Shown piece by piece: positions 9,297-18,824 of a stretch of 64,000 nucleotides of DNA (the first letter of the stretch is position 1; every line of letters begins with the position of its first letter). The stretch lies in contig CANQSV010000003.1 of assembly GCA_947626605.1 (NCBI GenBank), forward strand, positions 1 through 64,000. Reading direction: 5' to 3'. The notes below the pieces were generated by a model. It was not told the DNA's origin. It made no database searches and was given only the letters and a program-made list of their open reading frames with translations. Source of the stretch: an uncultured Clostridia bacterium. GTDB taxonomy: Bacteria > Bacillota > Clostridia > TANB77 > CAG-508. The position numbers and the translations under genes are program-made.

Positions 9297-12053
9297 TTAT
9301 TCATCATCAGACATATTTTTAGCTTTTAAAAATTCTTCTGCACATGCTTTAATAAACTCTAATCTCTCTGAAATATCACTTTGTGATAAAGCACTTGGAA
9401 ACAATGATGCTATTTCAAATTCTGAATCCTTTAATTCTTGCAATTTAGGCTTTTTTAAAATATTCATAATTTCACCAATTTTTCTCGGAACAGTTGTTGT
9501 CCATGTTTTTCCAACATTTGCTCTTCTAATATTAGGATCATGCATAGCATCTGCCTTAGTTGTTTCAAAATTTAATAGTTCACTTGATACTAGACCAGTA
9601 GTTTTTAAATATTGTGCAAATTTTGAAATACTCATTATATAAGTAGCATTGTTTCCAACATGATAGTAAGTATTAGTATTTGGAACTTTTTTTAAATGTA
9701 CTAGCACTACTGCACCAATTTTAGCACATTCAGTTTGTTGTGGCAAAAATACTCTATAATTTTTAAAATCACCGGAACTAAAAGTATCCATAGAATCTAT
9801 TCCGTGAACATTAGTTGTAATTTTTGGAGAGAAACCAAGAGATTCCATATATTGAATTATAGCTTCAGCCTGAGCAATCTCTTTCTTAGAAGGCTGATAT
9901 TCTGATTCTCTATGTGATATAGGTGTTTTGATTTGGTGTCTACCAGAAGGCATTTCTGGAGAAATTTTTTCACTACTATCCCCTAATTGAGATGAAGATA
10001 TATCATCAATTAATTTTGAATTTATAGATTCAGCATTTAATTGTTCTGCTTCTTCATAAGTAATAATTCCTTTTTCTGCTAACTTTTCTAAATCTTCAAG
10101 AGTTATATAACTTTTGTTAAATAATTCTTTAATTTTAGGCAATAGATTACAATCAGGAAGATCTTTAGAAATAGCTTCCATAATTTTCATTATAGATGAA
10201 CTCAAATTAAAATCTTCTTGTTTAAAAATAGGATCTCTATGTTCTTGTAAAATTCTGGCAAGTTCTTCGATATTTAACAAATTATCACCATATATATAAA
10301 CTGCTAGTACATCATAAAAGTTTGTTCTCTTTACTTTATCAGAATTTTCCTCATCATTATTCTCTAAATCATTCAAAGCATTTTGATATTCTTCAAAAAT
10401 TATACTACTATTTTCTAAATATGAAAATTTACTATAATGTCCACTATATAATAAGCCTTTTCTTATTGCTTCTCTTAATTTTTTCTCATAGTCATCATCA
10501 TAAATTTCTATTAAATCATCTTCGTTTAAGCCACCATTATTTACTATAGTAAAAACTGTATCAATAGGAGATTCTTTTAGAAAAGCATAATATTTTTTCT
10601 TTACCTCTTCATCATTACGACTAAATTCTTTCATCTTTTTTAAGGTTATAAGTCCATCAGAAAATAATTTTACAAGATCATTTGCAGTAACTCTTGGATC
10701 ATTTTTTAATTGCTCACTAAAATCACTGCCTTTCTCCTGATCTTCTGCTGAATGTGGTAAAATATATTCTTTGTAAAATGATATAACCATATAAAATTCA
10801 TCATTATTAGGTTTAAAATAATTTTTTAAAAGTCTATCTGCATCAAAAAAGTCTTTCATTTCTTCTTCAGAAATAAATAACCCCTCATCCTCAAATAAAG
10901 TAACACTTGGAAATTTTTCTTTAATTTTTTCTTGTGTAAGATAGATTCTCATTATATCTATATCTGAAACAAGATGTATTTTTGCTAATTCTAGAAGTTC
11001 TTTGTGTGTAAATTGTCTTTTGGGTATGTCCTCCTGAGCATCATTTTTATCAGAAGTCTTTTTCACAAATACTTTTCTAATTTCCTCTTTTATTCTTGAC
11101 CTTTTATTTTTGTAAAAATTAGGATTTTTAACAATAGTAATGAATTCTGTAAAATCAATAAATCCAATTTCAAAAGACTGTATTAAGCTTTTTATGCTGA
11201 TTTCTTTTAAGTATTTGTCTGCCTTTTTTTTATTGTTTTCATCTTGTGAATACTCAATAAATTTTTTTGCAAAGTTATGAGGTAATATAAACTTTTTATA
11301 TCTTACAGAGATTGTTCCATTTTCAAAAGCTTCAAAAAGTTCATCCATATCTAGTATATTATTAACATCTATTGGTGATAATGAAGTTTCTTCTATAATT
11401 TTTTTATTTGTCAAACAGCCTGTTTCTTTTCCAAATTCTTTAATTTTTTCTTTGTCAGGAGTAAAAGGTATATCTACAGAATCTGCTATTGTATAACTAG
11501 CTAGAATTAATGCTATAGTTCTTTCTATACGCTTATAAAGTTCTTCATGTAATAGATTTACACTATTAGCGTTATTTTCTGATTTAGATTGATTTGCAAA
11601 TTCTGCAAGCTTTCTTTTTACAACTCTGGTTATATCTGAAACAAGAGTTGGATTATGTTCCACAGGAATGTTAAAAGATATTAAAAGCTTATTTAATTCT
11701 TCGCTTAATTTTTTTGGATTATTTGCAAATTCCTTAAATTCTTTAGAAAGTAAAATTACAATTGCTTCGATAGGTTTCATATAATCAACTATTTGCAAGC
11801 TATCTTTATCTGAAGAAATTAAGGCTTTTTCAGCATCTTTAAAAGTTAATCTATTAATTTTAGAAATTCCTAGTGCTTTAAAATATTTTTCTATTAATAA
11901 GTTATATATATAATCTTTATTACTTTGCAATTCTTCTAATAAATCTGGCTGTTGTTTTGCTTGTTCTTCTAATTTATGGAAAATATCATCACAATAATCT
12001 AATATCATTTTAAAAGTAGGATTCATTTTGTATTTTTCATCTATTTCTCTCAT
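9297..12053 (-). CDS. Large protein of unknown function, paralog of 12083..14956
   Basis: 918 aa ORF; shares C-terminal domain (SPKITTNxxGxxxMxTFSSGDFxNYRVFL...YYHVGNNATYIMS...RRANVGKTW) with the next ORF. Confidence 0.8.
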   Translation of the reverse strand: MREIDEKYKMNPTFKMILDYCDDIFHKLEEQAKQQPDLLEELQSNKDYIYNLLIEKYFKALGISKINRLTFKDAEKALISSDKDSLQIVDYMKPIEAIVILLSKEFKEFANNPKKLSEELNKLLISFNIPVEHNPTLVSDITRVVKRKLAEFANQSKSENNANSVNLLHEELYKRIERTIALILASYTIADSVDIPFTPDKEKIKEFGKETGCLTNKKIIEETSLSPIDVNNILDMDELFEAFENGTISVRYKKFILPHNFAKKFIEYSQDENNKKKADKYLKEISIKSLIQSFEIGFIDFTEFITIVKNPNFYKNKRSRIKEEIRKVFVKKTSDKNDAQEDIPKRQFTHKELLELAKIHLVSDIDIMRIYLTQEKIKEKFPSVTLFEDEGLFISEEEMKDFFDADRLLKNYFKPNNDEFYMVISFYKEYILPHSAEDQEKGSDFSEQLKNDPRVTANDLVKLFSDGLITLKKMKEFSRNDEEVKKKYYAFLKESPIDTVFTIVNNGGLNEDDLIEIYDDDYEKKLREAIRKGLLYSGHYSKFSYLENSSIIFEEYQNALNDLENNDEENSDKVKRTNFYDVLAVYIYGDNLLNIEELARILQEHRDPIFKQEDFNLSSSIMKIMEAISKDLPDCNLLPKIKELFNKSYITLEDLEKLAEKGIITYEEAEQLNAESINSKLIDDISSSQLGDSSEKISPEMPSGRHQIKTPISHRESEYQPSKKEIAQAEAIIQYMESLGFSPKITTNVHGIDSMDTFSSGDFKNYRVFLPQQTECAKIGAVVLVHLKKVPNTNTYYHVGNNATYIMSISKFAQYLKTTGLVSSELLNFETTKADAMHDPNIRRANVGKTWTTTVPRKIGEIMNILKKPKLQELKDSEFEIASLFPSALSQSDISERLEFIKACAEEFLKAKNMSDDE

Positions 12054-12082
12054 ATATTTTACATCCTCCCAAAATATAATTC

Positions 12083-14887
12083 TTAATCATCATCTATGGT
12101 CTTAATTTCATCTAATTCGTTTAAACAGTTTCTTAAAGCTTCTAATCTATCCTTTGTTACATCAGCTGGTAATATTGAAGCTATTTCAAAATCTTTGGTT
12201 TTAAATTCTTGCAATTCAGTTTTATCAAATTGATGTTGTATTTCAGAAATCTTTCTAGCTAATGTCATTCCCCATGTTTTTCCAACATTAGCTCTTCTAG
12301 TATATTTACTATCCTTTACTCTTGATTTTGTAGCATCAAATGATGTGAGAGCACTTTCAAGTTGACCATTGTTATTTAAGTACTCTACAAAACTTGAGGT
12401 ACTCATTATATATGTAGCATTATTTCCTACATGGTAATATGTATCAGAATTAGGTACTTGTTTTAAATGTATTAAAACTACTACATCTGGATTCTCATCT
12501 GACAAGAAGACTCTATAATTCATAAAATCTCCTGAAGAGAATGTTTCCATTTTTGTTAATCCGAAAGCATTTGTAGTTGTTATTGGTGAAAAACCTAATT
12601 TACTCATATATTTTATCATTGCTTCTGCTTGTAATTTTTGCTTTTCTGATGGTTGAGTTTGAATATTTCTTGTTCTCTGAGGATTTCTAACATTAGTATG
12701 AGTGTTGTTTTGAGATGGCATTAGAGAGTCACTATCTCCTAATTTTAAATGTTTTAATTTAGCAATTTGTTGTGATTGGCAAAATTCATCATTTATTTCT
12801 TTAGCATATACAGATGTTATAATTCCTTTTTCAACTAAAGTATTTAGACCTTCATAACTTATGAAACTATTCATATATAATTCTTTAATTCTTGAAATTA
12901 TTATTTTTTTATCAAGAGTTTTGATATTTTCAATTGCTTTTGAATCTTCGGAAATCATTGTGCATATGTATTCACTTAAGTTAAAGTTTTCATCTTGAAA
13001 TATTGGGTCTTTTTTCTCTCTTACTATTTGATAGATATTATCAAAAGTTACTGTGTTATCTGTTAAAAGATAAAAATCTAGCATTGATTCAAAATCTAAT
13101 TCTTCATCTTTTTTCTCTGGATATTCTAAATGCATTTCTAAAGATTTTTGATATTCTTCCATTATGATATCAGAATCAATAAAACTTATATATTTTAATC
13201 TATCAATTGCTATATATCTTTTTCTAAATGCTTCTCTAATAATATTTTCGTATTTATCATCAAATATTTCTATTAAATCATCCTCTGATAAAATACCAGT
13301 ATTGAAATAAGATATAATACTTTTTACATCATTAATTTGACTAATATGATTAAAAAATTCTTGTTTAAAGTTTTCATCGTATTTATCGTTTCCTTCAGAT
13401 TTATGTATTCTTTGCGAAATATCATCATTCATTAAAATACCTATTGAATGAAAATATATAAAATCTTCATTAGAAACACTTTGTGAATTTAAAACTTCTT
13501 GACGCATGTCTTCTAATTCTATAAATTCATGTATAAGTCCCTTAAATAGAGTTTTATCAATTACACCTTGTAGATACAATTCCAAAGCTTTTTGTGCTGT
13601 GTAAAATTCTTTTACATCATCTTGAAATATTTCAAACTCTGTTTTTTCATGATACAATTCTTTTGATTGTTCTTGTTTGGGGTTATTTTCCTCTTTTAAT
13701 TTTAAATATATTCTCATCATATCAATATGATCTATAAAACCAAGGCTAGTTAATTTTAAACACTCTAGTCCTGTAAAGTTTTGATAATTATTTTTGTATT
13801 CTTCCGCTTCTTCTTTTGTTTTAAATAGAAAAGTATACCTTATAGCTTGTTTTATTTTCTGTAAGTCTTTAGAAGAACATTTTGATAATTTAGATTCTGG
13901 ATTAGTTAATAATATGTATATATCATCAAAAGATAAAAAGCCTTGTTTAAACATTTCTATAGGTAAAGTTGGTTTAATTTTTTCTAATAGTTCAGGGGTA
14001 TTGCTTTTTCCATTCATAACATTTTGTACGAATCTAACAATATAATCCTCTGGTCTTAACAATTTTTTCTCAGTTTTTGAAATTGTTCCCTGTTCTAGTC
14101 TATCAAATGATTCATTTTTATCTAAAATATCTTGAAATGCTTCTCTTATTTGAGGATACATATTTGTTTTTTCTTGTGATATGGAGTTAATTAATCTAAT
14201 TAAATGATCATTATCTAATATTCCTAATTCTTTACTTATTTCTTTAACGAGTTCCATTTCTTTTGCACCATATGCATAATATTGTATAATATAAATTCCA
14301 AGTTCATCTTTAATAAATTGAGTTTGAAATTTCTTTTCTTTAAGCTTATTTAATATTAAATTTTTAAAATTCTCCATATCTTCTTTTGAAACAACTTTAG
14401 GCATATCTTTTTGATCTAACAAACTAATAAATTCAGAATCAGGCTCTTCTATCTCTCCTCTTTCTCTCATTGTATCAGTAAGTTTCGCTATAAATAATAT
14501 ATATGTAGCATCTATTACATCAAGAAATACAGTATATACTTCTTGTTCATAATCATAATTATCATCATCAAGATCCGGTAATAATCTTACACTTTTTGGA
14601 TTTTCCAGAGTTGATAATTCTCTTTTTGGAAGACCACTCAAAGGCATTGAAGGTAATTTCAATTCTTTTAATTTTTGTGGTAAAAAATCTCGTATAAGTG
14701 TTGAAATAGCAAGTTCTTCTATATATAACCTATTATTAGTATTATTTAATAAACGGTCGATATAATTTTTTTTAATTATATTGTCCGAATCAATATTATC
14801 AAGAAGTGTATTTCTTATCTCTTCGAATATCTGTCTAAAAAAATTAGCAAAATATTTTGACGGATCATAACTATCTATAATTCTTCC
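12083..14887 (-). CDS. Large protein of unknown function, paralog of 9297..12053
   Basis: ORF 12083..14956; probable start at MGRIIDSYDPSKYF; same C-terminal domain and helical repeat motifs. Confidence 0.8.
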   Translation of the reverse strand, partial: GRIIDSYDPSKYFANFFRQIFEEIRNTLLDNIDSDNIIKKNYIDRLLNNTNNRLYIEELAISTLIRDFLPQKLKELKLPSMPLSGLPKRELSTLENPKSVRLLPDLDDDNYDYEQEVYTVFLDVIDATYILFIAKLTDTMRERGEIEEPDSEFISLLDQKDMPKVVSKEDMENFKNLILNKLKEKKFQTQFIKDELGIYIIQYYAYGAKEMELVKEISKELGILDNDHLIRLINSISQEKTNMYPQIREAFQDILDKNESFDRLEQGTISKTEKKLLRPEDYIVRFVQNVMNGKSNTPELLEKIKPTLPIEMFKQGFLSFDDIYILLTNPESKLSKCSSKDLQKIKQAIRYTFLFKTKEEAEEYKNNYQNFTGLECLKLTSLGFIDHIDMMRIYLKLKEENNPKQEQSKELYHEKTEFEIFQDDVKEFYTAQKALELYLQGVIDKTLFKGLIHEFIELEDMRQEVLNSQSVSNEDFIYFHSIGILMNDDISQRIHKSEGNDKYDENFKQEFFNHISQINDVKSIISYFNTGILSEDDLIEIFDDKYENIIREAFRKRYIAIDRLKYISFIDSDIIMEEYQKSLEMHLEYPEKKDEELDFESMLDFYLLTDNTVTFDNIYQIVREKKDPIFQDENFNLSEYICTMISEDSKAIENIKTLDKKIIISRIKELYMNSFISYEGLNTLVEKGIITSVYAKEINDEFCQSQQIAKLKHLKLGDSDSLMPSQNNTHTNVRNPQRTRNIQTQPSEKQKLQAEAMIKYMSKLGFSPITTTNAFGLTKMETFSSGDFMNYRVFLSDENPDVVVLIHLKQVPNSDTYYHVGNNATYIMSTSSFVEYLNNNGQLESALTSFDATKSRVKDSKYTRRANVGKTWGMTLARKISEIQHQFDKTELQEFKTKDFEIASILPADVTKDRLEALRNCLNELDEIKTIDDD

Positions 14888-14977
14888 CATAAAAACTCCT
14901 TTTTTACATAAAATTAACATAAAATTGACAAAAAGCACTACATTATAGTTTACCATAATTTTCTTATTTAGTCAAAT

Positions 14978-15003
14978 TAAAAAGACGAATATATTCGCCT
15001 TTT
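14978..15003 (-). terminator. Intrinsic terminator of the LysM/YneA-like gene
   Basis: GGCGAATATATTCGTCTTTTT on the minus strand. Confidence 0.6.
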
Positions 15004-15049
15004 TTTAAGAATTTAAAAGAAGGATTATTGATTAAATTTAGATTTAGTA

Positions 15050-15355
15050 TTATCTAATGGTTGGAATATTAAGATTTTGTTCTATAGATAAACTACTTGA
15101 TTTTAAATTATTAATATTTTTTATATCGGATATTATTTCTCTTATATCTTTTTCTTCATAATATTTATTTTTTTCTTGTTCTCTTTGAGCAATTGTCCAT
15201 AGAGTATCACCTCTGCTAACTGTAATTGTTTTGTATTCTATTTTAGCTTCTGATGAAGCGGAATTTTTAATATTAAAAACTATACAGCAAAGAATAAATA
15301 ATATTAAAATAACTCTTCTTCTAAATTTTCTATGATTAATTATTTTTATTTTCAT
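15050..15355 (-). CDS. yneA-like: YneA-like single-pass membrane LysM protein (probable SOS cell-division inhibitor)
   Basis: 101 aa, N-terminal TM, LysM motif YKTITVSRGDTLWTIAQRE; two LexA-box-like sites upstream. Confidence 0.75.
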   Translation of the reverse strand: MKIKIINHRKFRRRVILILFILCCIVFNIKNSASSEAKIEYKTITVSRGDTLWTIAQREQEKNKYYEEKDIREIISDIKNINNLKSSSLSIEQNLNIPTIR

Positions 15356-15371
15356 AATTGTACCTCCATAA

Positions 15372-15385
15372 CGAACATTTATTTG
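15372..15385. promoter_or_regulatory. LexA-box-like site 2
   Basis: CGAACATTTATTTG, 12/14 to CGAACATATGTTTG. Confidence 0.65.
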
Positions 15386-15395
15386 TTATGAATTA

Positions 15396-15424
15396 AGCAT
15401 AACCGAACATCGGTTCTTTGTCAA
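15396..15424 (-). promoter_or_regulatory. Promoter of the YneA-like gene
   Basis: TTGACA-N17-TATGCT on the minus strand. Confidence 0.7.
15405..15416. promoter_or_regulatory. LexA-box-like site 1
   Basis: GAACATCGGTTC (GAAC-N4-GTTC) lying inside the promoter spacer. Confidence 0.8.
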
Positions 15425-15469
15425 GATATTTTTGTAGATTTTTGAAGAAAAGTTTATCTATAAATAGTA

Positions 15470-15498
15470 TTGCTTTTGTTCAAAAATTATGCTATAAT
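15470..15498 (+). promoter_or_regulatory. Promoter of the islet transcript
   Basis: TTGCTT-N17-TATAAT. Confidence 0.55.
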
Positions 15499-15570
15499 CG
15501 AAAAGCTTTCTAAGTATTCCAAGTGGATACTTACGACAGTATGTGTCTGTAAAAGGACTGTACTGATCTT

Positions 15571-15978
15571 ATGTTGAAAGGAGTGAGTAGCATAAAATCA
15601 CATGCTACGCCACTGCAAGCCTTTGAAGAGGGACTTGTAAGATGGTTAAAACAACAAGCGGATCAGAGCACAATTTCAAATTTTCTGCTCTTGCCACCAA
15701 TTTCTCTTCAGCCCCCTGTCCCATTAGAAAGAGGACCAATTCCATCAGAGGCGTATCCTGTTCGAGATCATCGGAAATATTTACCGCTAGTCTTCTCTGT
15801 AACAACACGGGATACATTCCTCATCGAAAAGCCAGAATTTATTTTGTACTGTGACTGGTGGACTATTGTAAAGGGCATTTGGCAAAGCCTGTCAGGAAAG
15901 TTACTCAATGATACAAAGAATGAGTATATTCTCCTTGCAGAGCCAAATCAAATCACTATTTATCGTATCGAAAAGTGA
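15571..15978 (+). CDS. Orphan protein of unknown function, atypical composition
   Basis: 135 aa ORF with CTG/CTC/CCC codons unlike neighbours; own promoter and terminator; start codon uncertain. Confidence 0.5.
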   Translation: MLKGVSSIKSHATPLQAFEEGLVRWLKQQADQSTISNFLLLPPISLQPPVPLERGPIPSEAYPVRDHRKYLPLVFSVTTRDTFLIEKPEFILYCDWWTIVKGIWQSLSGKLLNDTKNEYILLAEPNQITIYRIEK

Positions 15979-15986
15979 TGAAAAAA

Positions 15987-16026
15987 AAGCACGCGGTTCT
16001 CTAAAAGGAGCCGTGTGCGATTTTTA
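15987..16026 (+). terminator. Intrinsic terminator of the islet
   Basis: GCACGCGGTTCTC-TAAAAG-GAGCCGTGTGC followed by TTTTT. Confidence 0.85.
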
Positions 16027-16068
16027 TATTGTAGGAATTTTCTCTTTCCATTATTTATTATTTATTAT

Positions 16069-17298
16069 TTATTTTTTTCTTCTTAATATCCAATTCTCAT
16101 CACATTTTATAGGCAATTTCATTTTTACTTTTTGTCCTAGTTTTCCAGGATTAACAAAATCAATTTTTTCATCTGTCTCATAATCCCATAATTCATCAAG
16201 TATAAATCTATAACTTTCTATTTGACCAGGAATAATGATTTCCATCGTATCTCCTACTTGAAGTCGATTTTTAATTTCTATAATACACTTATCAGTAGTA
16301 TATTTTACTATTTTTCCACCAAACTCATAATCAGGATTATATTGTTTTCCATCATATTCTTGGAAATCTTTATTATTTCTATCATTAAAATAAAAAGTTG
16401 TTAAGCCTCTTGTTTTTACTTTTTCTAATTCGTTTAAATACTTAGTTGAATTAAATCTTTCTGGATTTTCTAGGTAATCATCAATAGCATTTCTATATGC
16501 ATTTATAACAGTTGCTAAGTAATATTCTGTTTTTAGTCTTCCCTCTATTTTTAAGCTATTGATTCCTAAATTTATAATTTCTGGTATTTCATTTATTAAG
16601 CATAAATCTTTTGAAGAAAAAATATAAGTTCCTTTATCATCTGTTTCAACAGGCATTAAATTTCCTGGGTTATTTTTTTCTTCTACATAAACATTATATG
16701 CCCATCTACAACTTTGAGCGCAATCGCCTAAATTTGCACATCTAGAAGATAAGAAATCACTTAAATAACATCTGCCTGAATATCCAAAACATAAAGCTCC
16801 ATGAACAAACATTTCAGTTTCTAGTCCCATAGGTACATTTTTGGTTATTTCGCGTAATTGATCTTTTGAAAGTTCTCTTGCTAAAATAACTCTAGATGCC
16901 CCATTCTTGTACCAGAACATGCTTGAATGATAACTTACAACATTTGCCTGAGTACTTATATGCAAATCCACATCTGGAGCTTCTTCTTTTAAAATATCTA
17001 ATATTCCGCCATCAGAAACTATAATTCCATCAACTTTTAAATTATTTAAAATTCTAGCTTGATTTCGAATTTCATCATAGGAAGTATCCCATGCATATAT
17101 ATTTATGGCAGCATATACTTTTTTACCAATTTCATGTGCATATTTAATTGTTTTATATAAATCATCATCTTCCATATCTGCTCTAGTTCTTAAAGAAAGT
17201 GATGATGTTCCTCCATATACAGCATCAGCTCCATATAAAAAAGCAATTTTTGCTTTTTCAAAAGAACCTGCAGGTGCTAATAATTCTGGTTTATTCAT
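16069..17298 (-). CDS. Peptidase U32 family protein (tRNA hydroxylation TrhP-type)
   Basis: MNKPELLAPAGSFEKAKIAFLYGADAVYGG; GALCFGYSGRCYLSDFLSSRCANLGDCAQSCRW. Confidence 0.9.
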   Translation of the reverse strand: MNKPELLAPAGSFEKAKIAFLYGADAVYGGTSSLSLRTRADMEDDDLYKTIKYAHEIGKKVYAAINIYAWDTSYDEIRNQARILNNLKVDGIIVSDGGILDILKEEAPDVDLHISTQANVVSYHSSMFWYKNGASRVILARELSKDQLREITKNVPMGLETEMFVHGALCFGYSGRCYLSDFLSSRCANLGDCAQSCRWAYNVYVEEKNNPGNLMPVETDDKGTYIFSSKDLCLINEIPEIINLGINSLKIEGRLKTEYYLATVINAYRNAIDDYLENPERFNSTKYLNELEKVKTRGLTTFYFNDRNNKDFQEYDGKQYNPDYEFGGKIVKYTTDKCIIEIKNRLQVGDTMEIIIPGQIESYRFILDELWDYETDEKIDFVNPGKLGQKVKMKLPIKCDENWILRRKK

Positions 17299-17341
17299 TG
17301 TATTATTATTCCTTTCTTCAGTAAAAAATTTTTTATATTAA

Positions 17342-18802
17342 TTATCTTGCTTCTGCACCAGGATTTTCAGGTTGCTCTTCTTCTAAATCCTTAGGATCTA
17401 TAAAAAATGGATATATATGTTTTAAAATTTCCATATTACTTAAAGATCTTAGTCCTTTTCCATCAAGAGTATCTTCCCACATAACACCTACTTGAGAAAA
17501 AGGAATCTTACCACCTGACAAAGCTATAAGTGTACTGAATTTTTTCTGAATGCTCTCCTTATACTCCTCTATTCTCTTTGCTTTTTCTTCTGGAGTTTCT
17601 TCCTCAACTTGGGCATCTTTCCCTTTATAATCAAAATGAGCCGCAGTACCATTAATTGCTTCAAGTGCTACTGCTATAGTTTTTGATTGAAACTCTACAA
17701 AAGGTAAGAATTGACTAGTTAGTTCTTCAATATTGCTCTGTTCATTTAAAGGTAAAGAATCTTTTTGTAATTCAGCAATTATAGAAGCTTTATACTCATT
17801 CCAAATCTTAGACATATTATTTTTTAAATTATTAAAAAATTGCTTATTACCATATCTTTCTTGTATGTGTTTGAAAAGTTTAGTATCTTCAAAATTCACT
17901 TTAATATCAGCAGGGCTACCAGTACAGTGATATGCTTTATAACCATTATCTTTTTTATGATTCTTCACCTTTGTTATATTTAATGTTGAAGCAATAATAC
18001 TCTCTATAACAGTCTTTTCTGATTCTGTACAAAAATCTATTTCCATTCCAAAAATATCATCAAGAGCTTTTGCAGAATCATTTTTAGAAGCACTATCAAG
18101 AGCTTTAATTCTAGCAGATAATTTAGTACTATCATTTACTTCTCTATATTTTTTCAATTCACATAGTAATTTACTAATAAAATTAATGTATATTTCAAAA
18201 TATTCTCTTTGTTGTGCAACAAATTCCGTGTAAGTTTTTTCTATCTCAGAATCGCTAATCTCTTTTGTTGGTAGAGAACCATGTAAAAAATAATATGCTT
18301 TATCTTCAGAAGAAAGTTCCATAATAGCTGCTGTAGTTGAATAAATTGCTCTTGTTGCACTTTTCAAAATATTTTGCTCATCTTCTGGTAGCAAAGAAAT
18401 AGCATCTTTTATACTTGAAGAAGTATTGCCTTGTTGAACTAGTTCTCTTTGTTTTTTTAATAAATTATCTTCAGCTACCATTCTTAATAAAACTTCTCTA
18501 CGTTTATCCATTTTTTGTGATTGGTATGCATCAAAGAATTGTCTTTCACTAATATACTCTGGAAAGACTTTTTCTTGATTTTTCTCATAAAGTTTTAATT
18601 CTTCTGGAGTTAAAATTCCCTTTTGTAATAAATATGCTCTAAGTTCTTTCTTGGAAGGTGATTTTTGTTTTGGTTCAACACCTTCTTCAATTGGGTTTAA
18701 AAATAATTCTTTTGCAGCACTCAATATTTTTCTTCTTATATCATCATATTTTGTTTTTTCCTCAATATTTTTATCATTTTCTTCTTTTTTTAGATTTACC
18801 AT
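17342..18802 (-). CDS. Divergent RelA/SpoT nucleotidyltransferase-like protein
   Basis: SARIKALDSASKND..ALDDIFGMEIDF..KKDNGYKAYH..FVEFQSKTIAVAL..GTAAHFDYKGKD align with the RSH synthetase motif order. Confidence 0.6.
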   Translation of the reverse strand: MVNLKKEENDKNIEEKTKYDDIRRKILSAAKELFLNPIEEGVEPKQKSPSKKELRAYLLQKGILTPEELKLYEKNQEKVFPEYISERQFFDAYQSQKMDKRREVLLRMVAEDNLLKKQRELVQQGNTSSSIKDAISLLPEDEQNILKSATRAIYSTTAAIMELSSEDKAYYFLHGSLPTKEISDSEIEKTYTEFVAQQREYFEIYINFISKLLCELKKYREVNDSTKLSARIKALDSASKNDSAKALDDIFGMEIDFCTESEKTVIESIIASTLNITKVKNHKKDNGYKAYHCTGSPADIKVNFEDTKLFKHIQERYGNKQFFNNLKNNMSKIWNEYKASIIAELQKDSLPLNEQSNIEELTSQFLPFVEFQSKTIAVALEAINGTAAHFDYKGKDAQVEEETPEEKAKRIEEYKESIQKKFSTLIALSGGKIPFSQVGVMWEDTLDGKGLRSLSNMEILKHIYPFFIDPKDLEEEQPENPGAEAR

Positions 18803-18824
18803 TATTACTCTCCTTTTTTATATT

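Noticed and set aside
15605-15854. Alternative ORFs in the islet (15605..15817 -, 15642..15854 +)
   Set aside because: Shorter and overlapping the 135-aa frame. They could not be distinguished decisively and are noted only as start/frame uncertainty.
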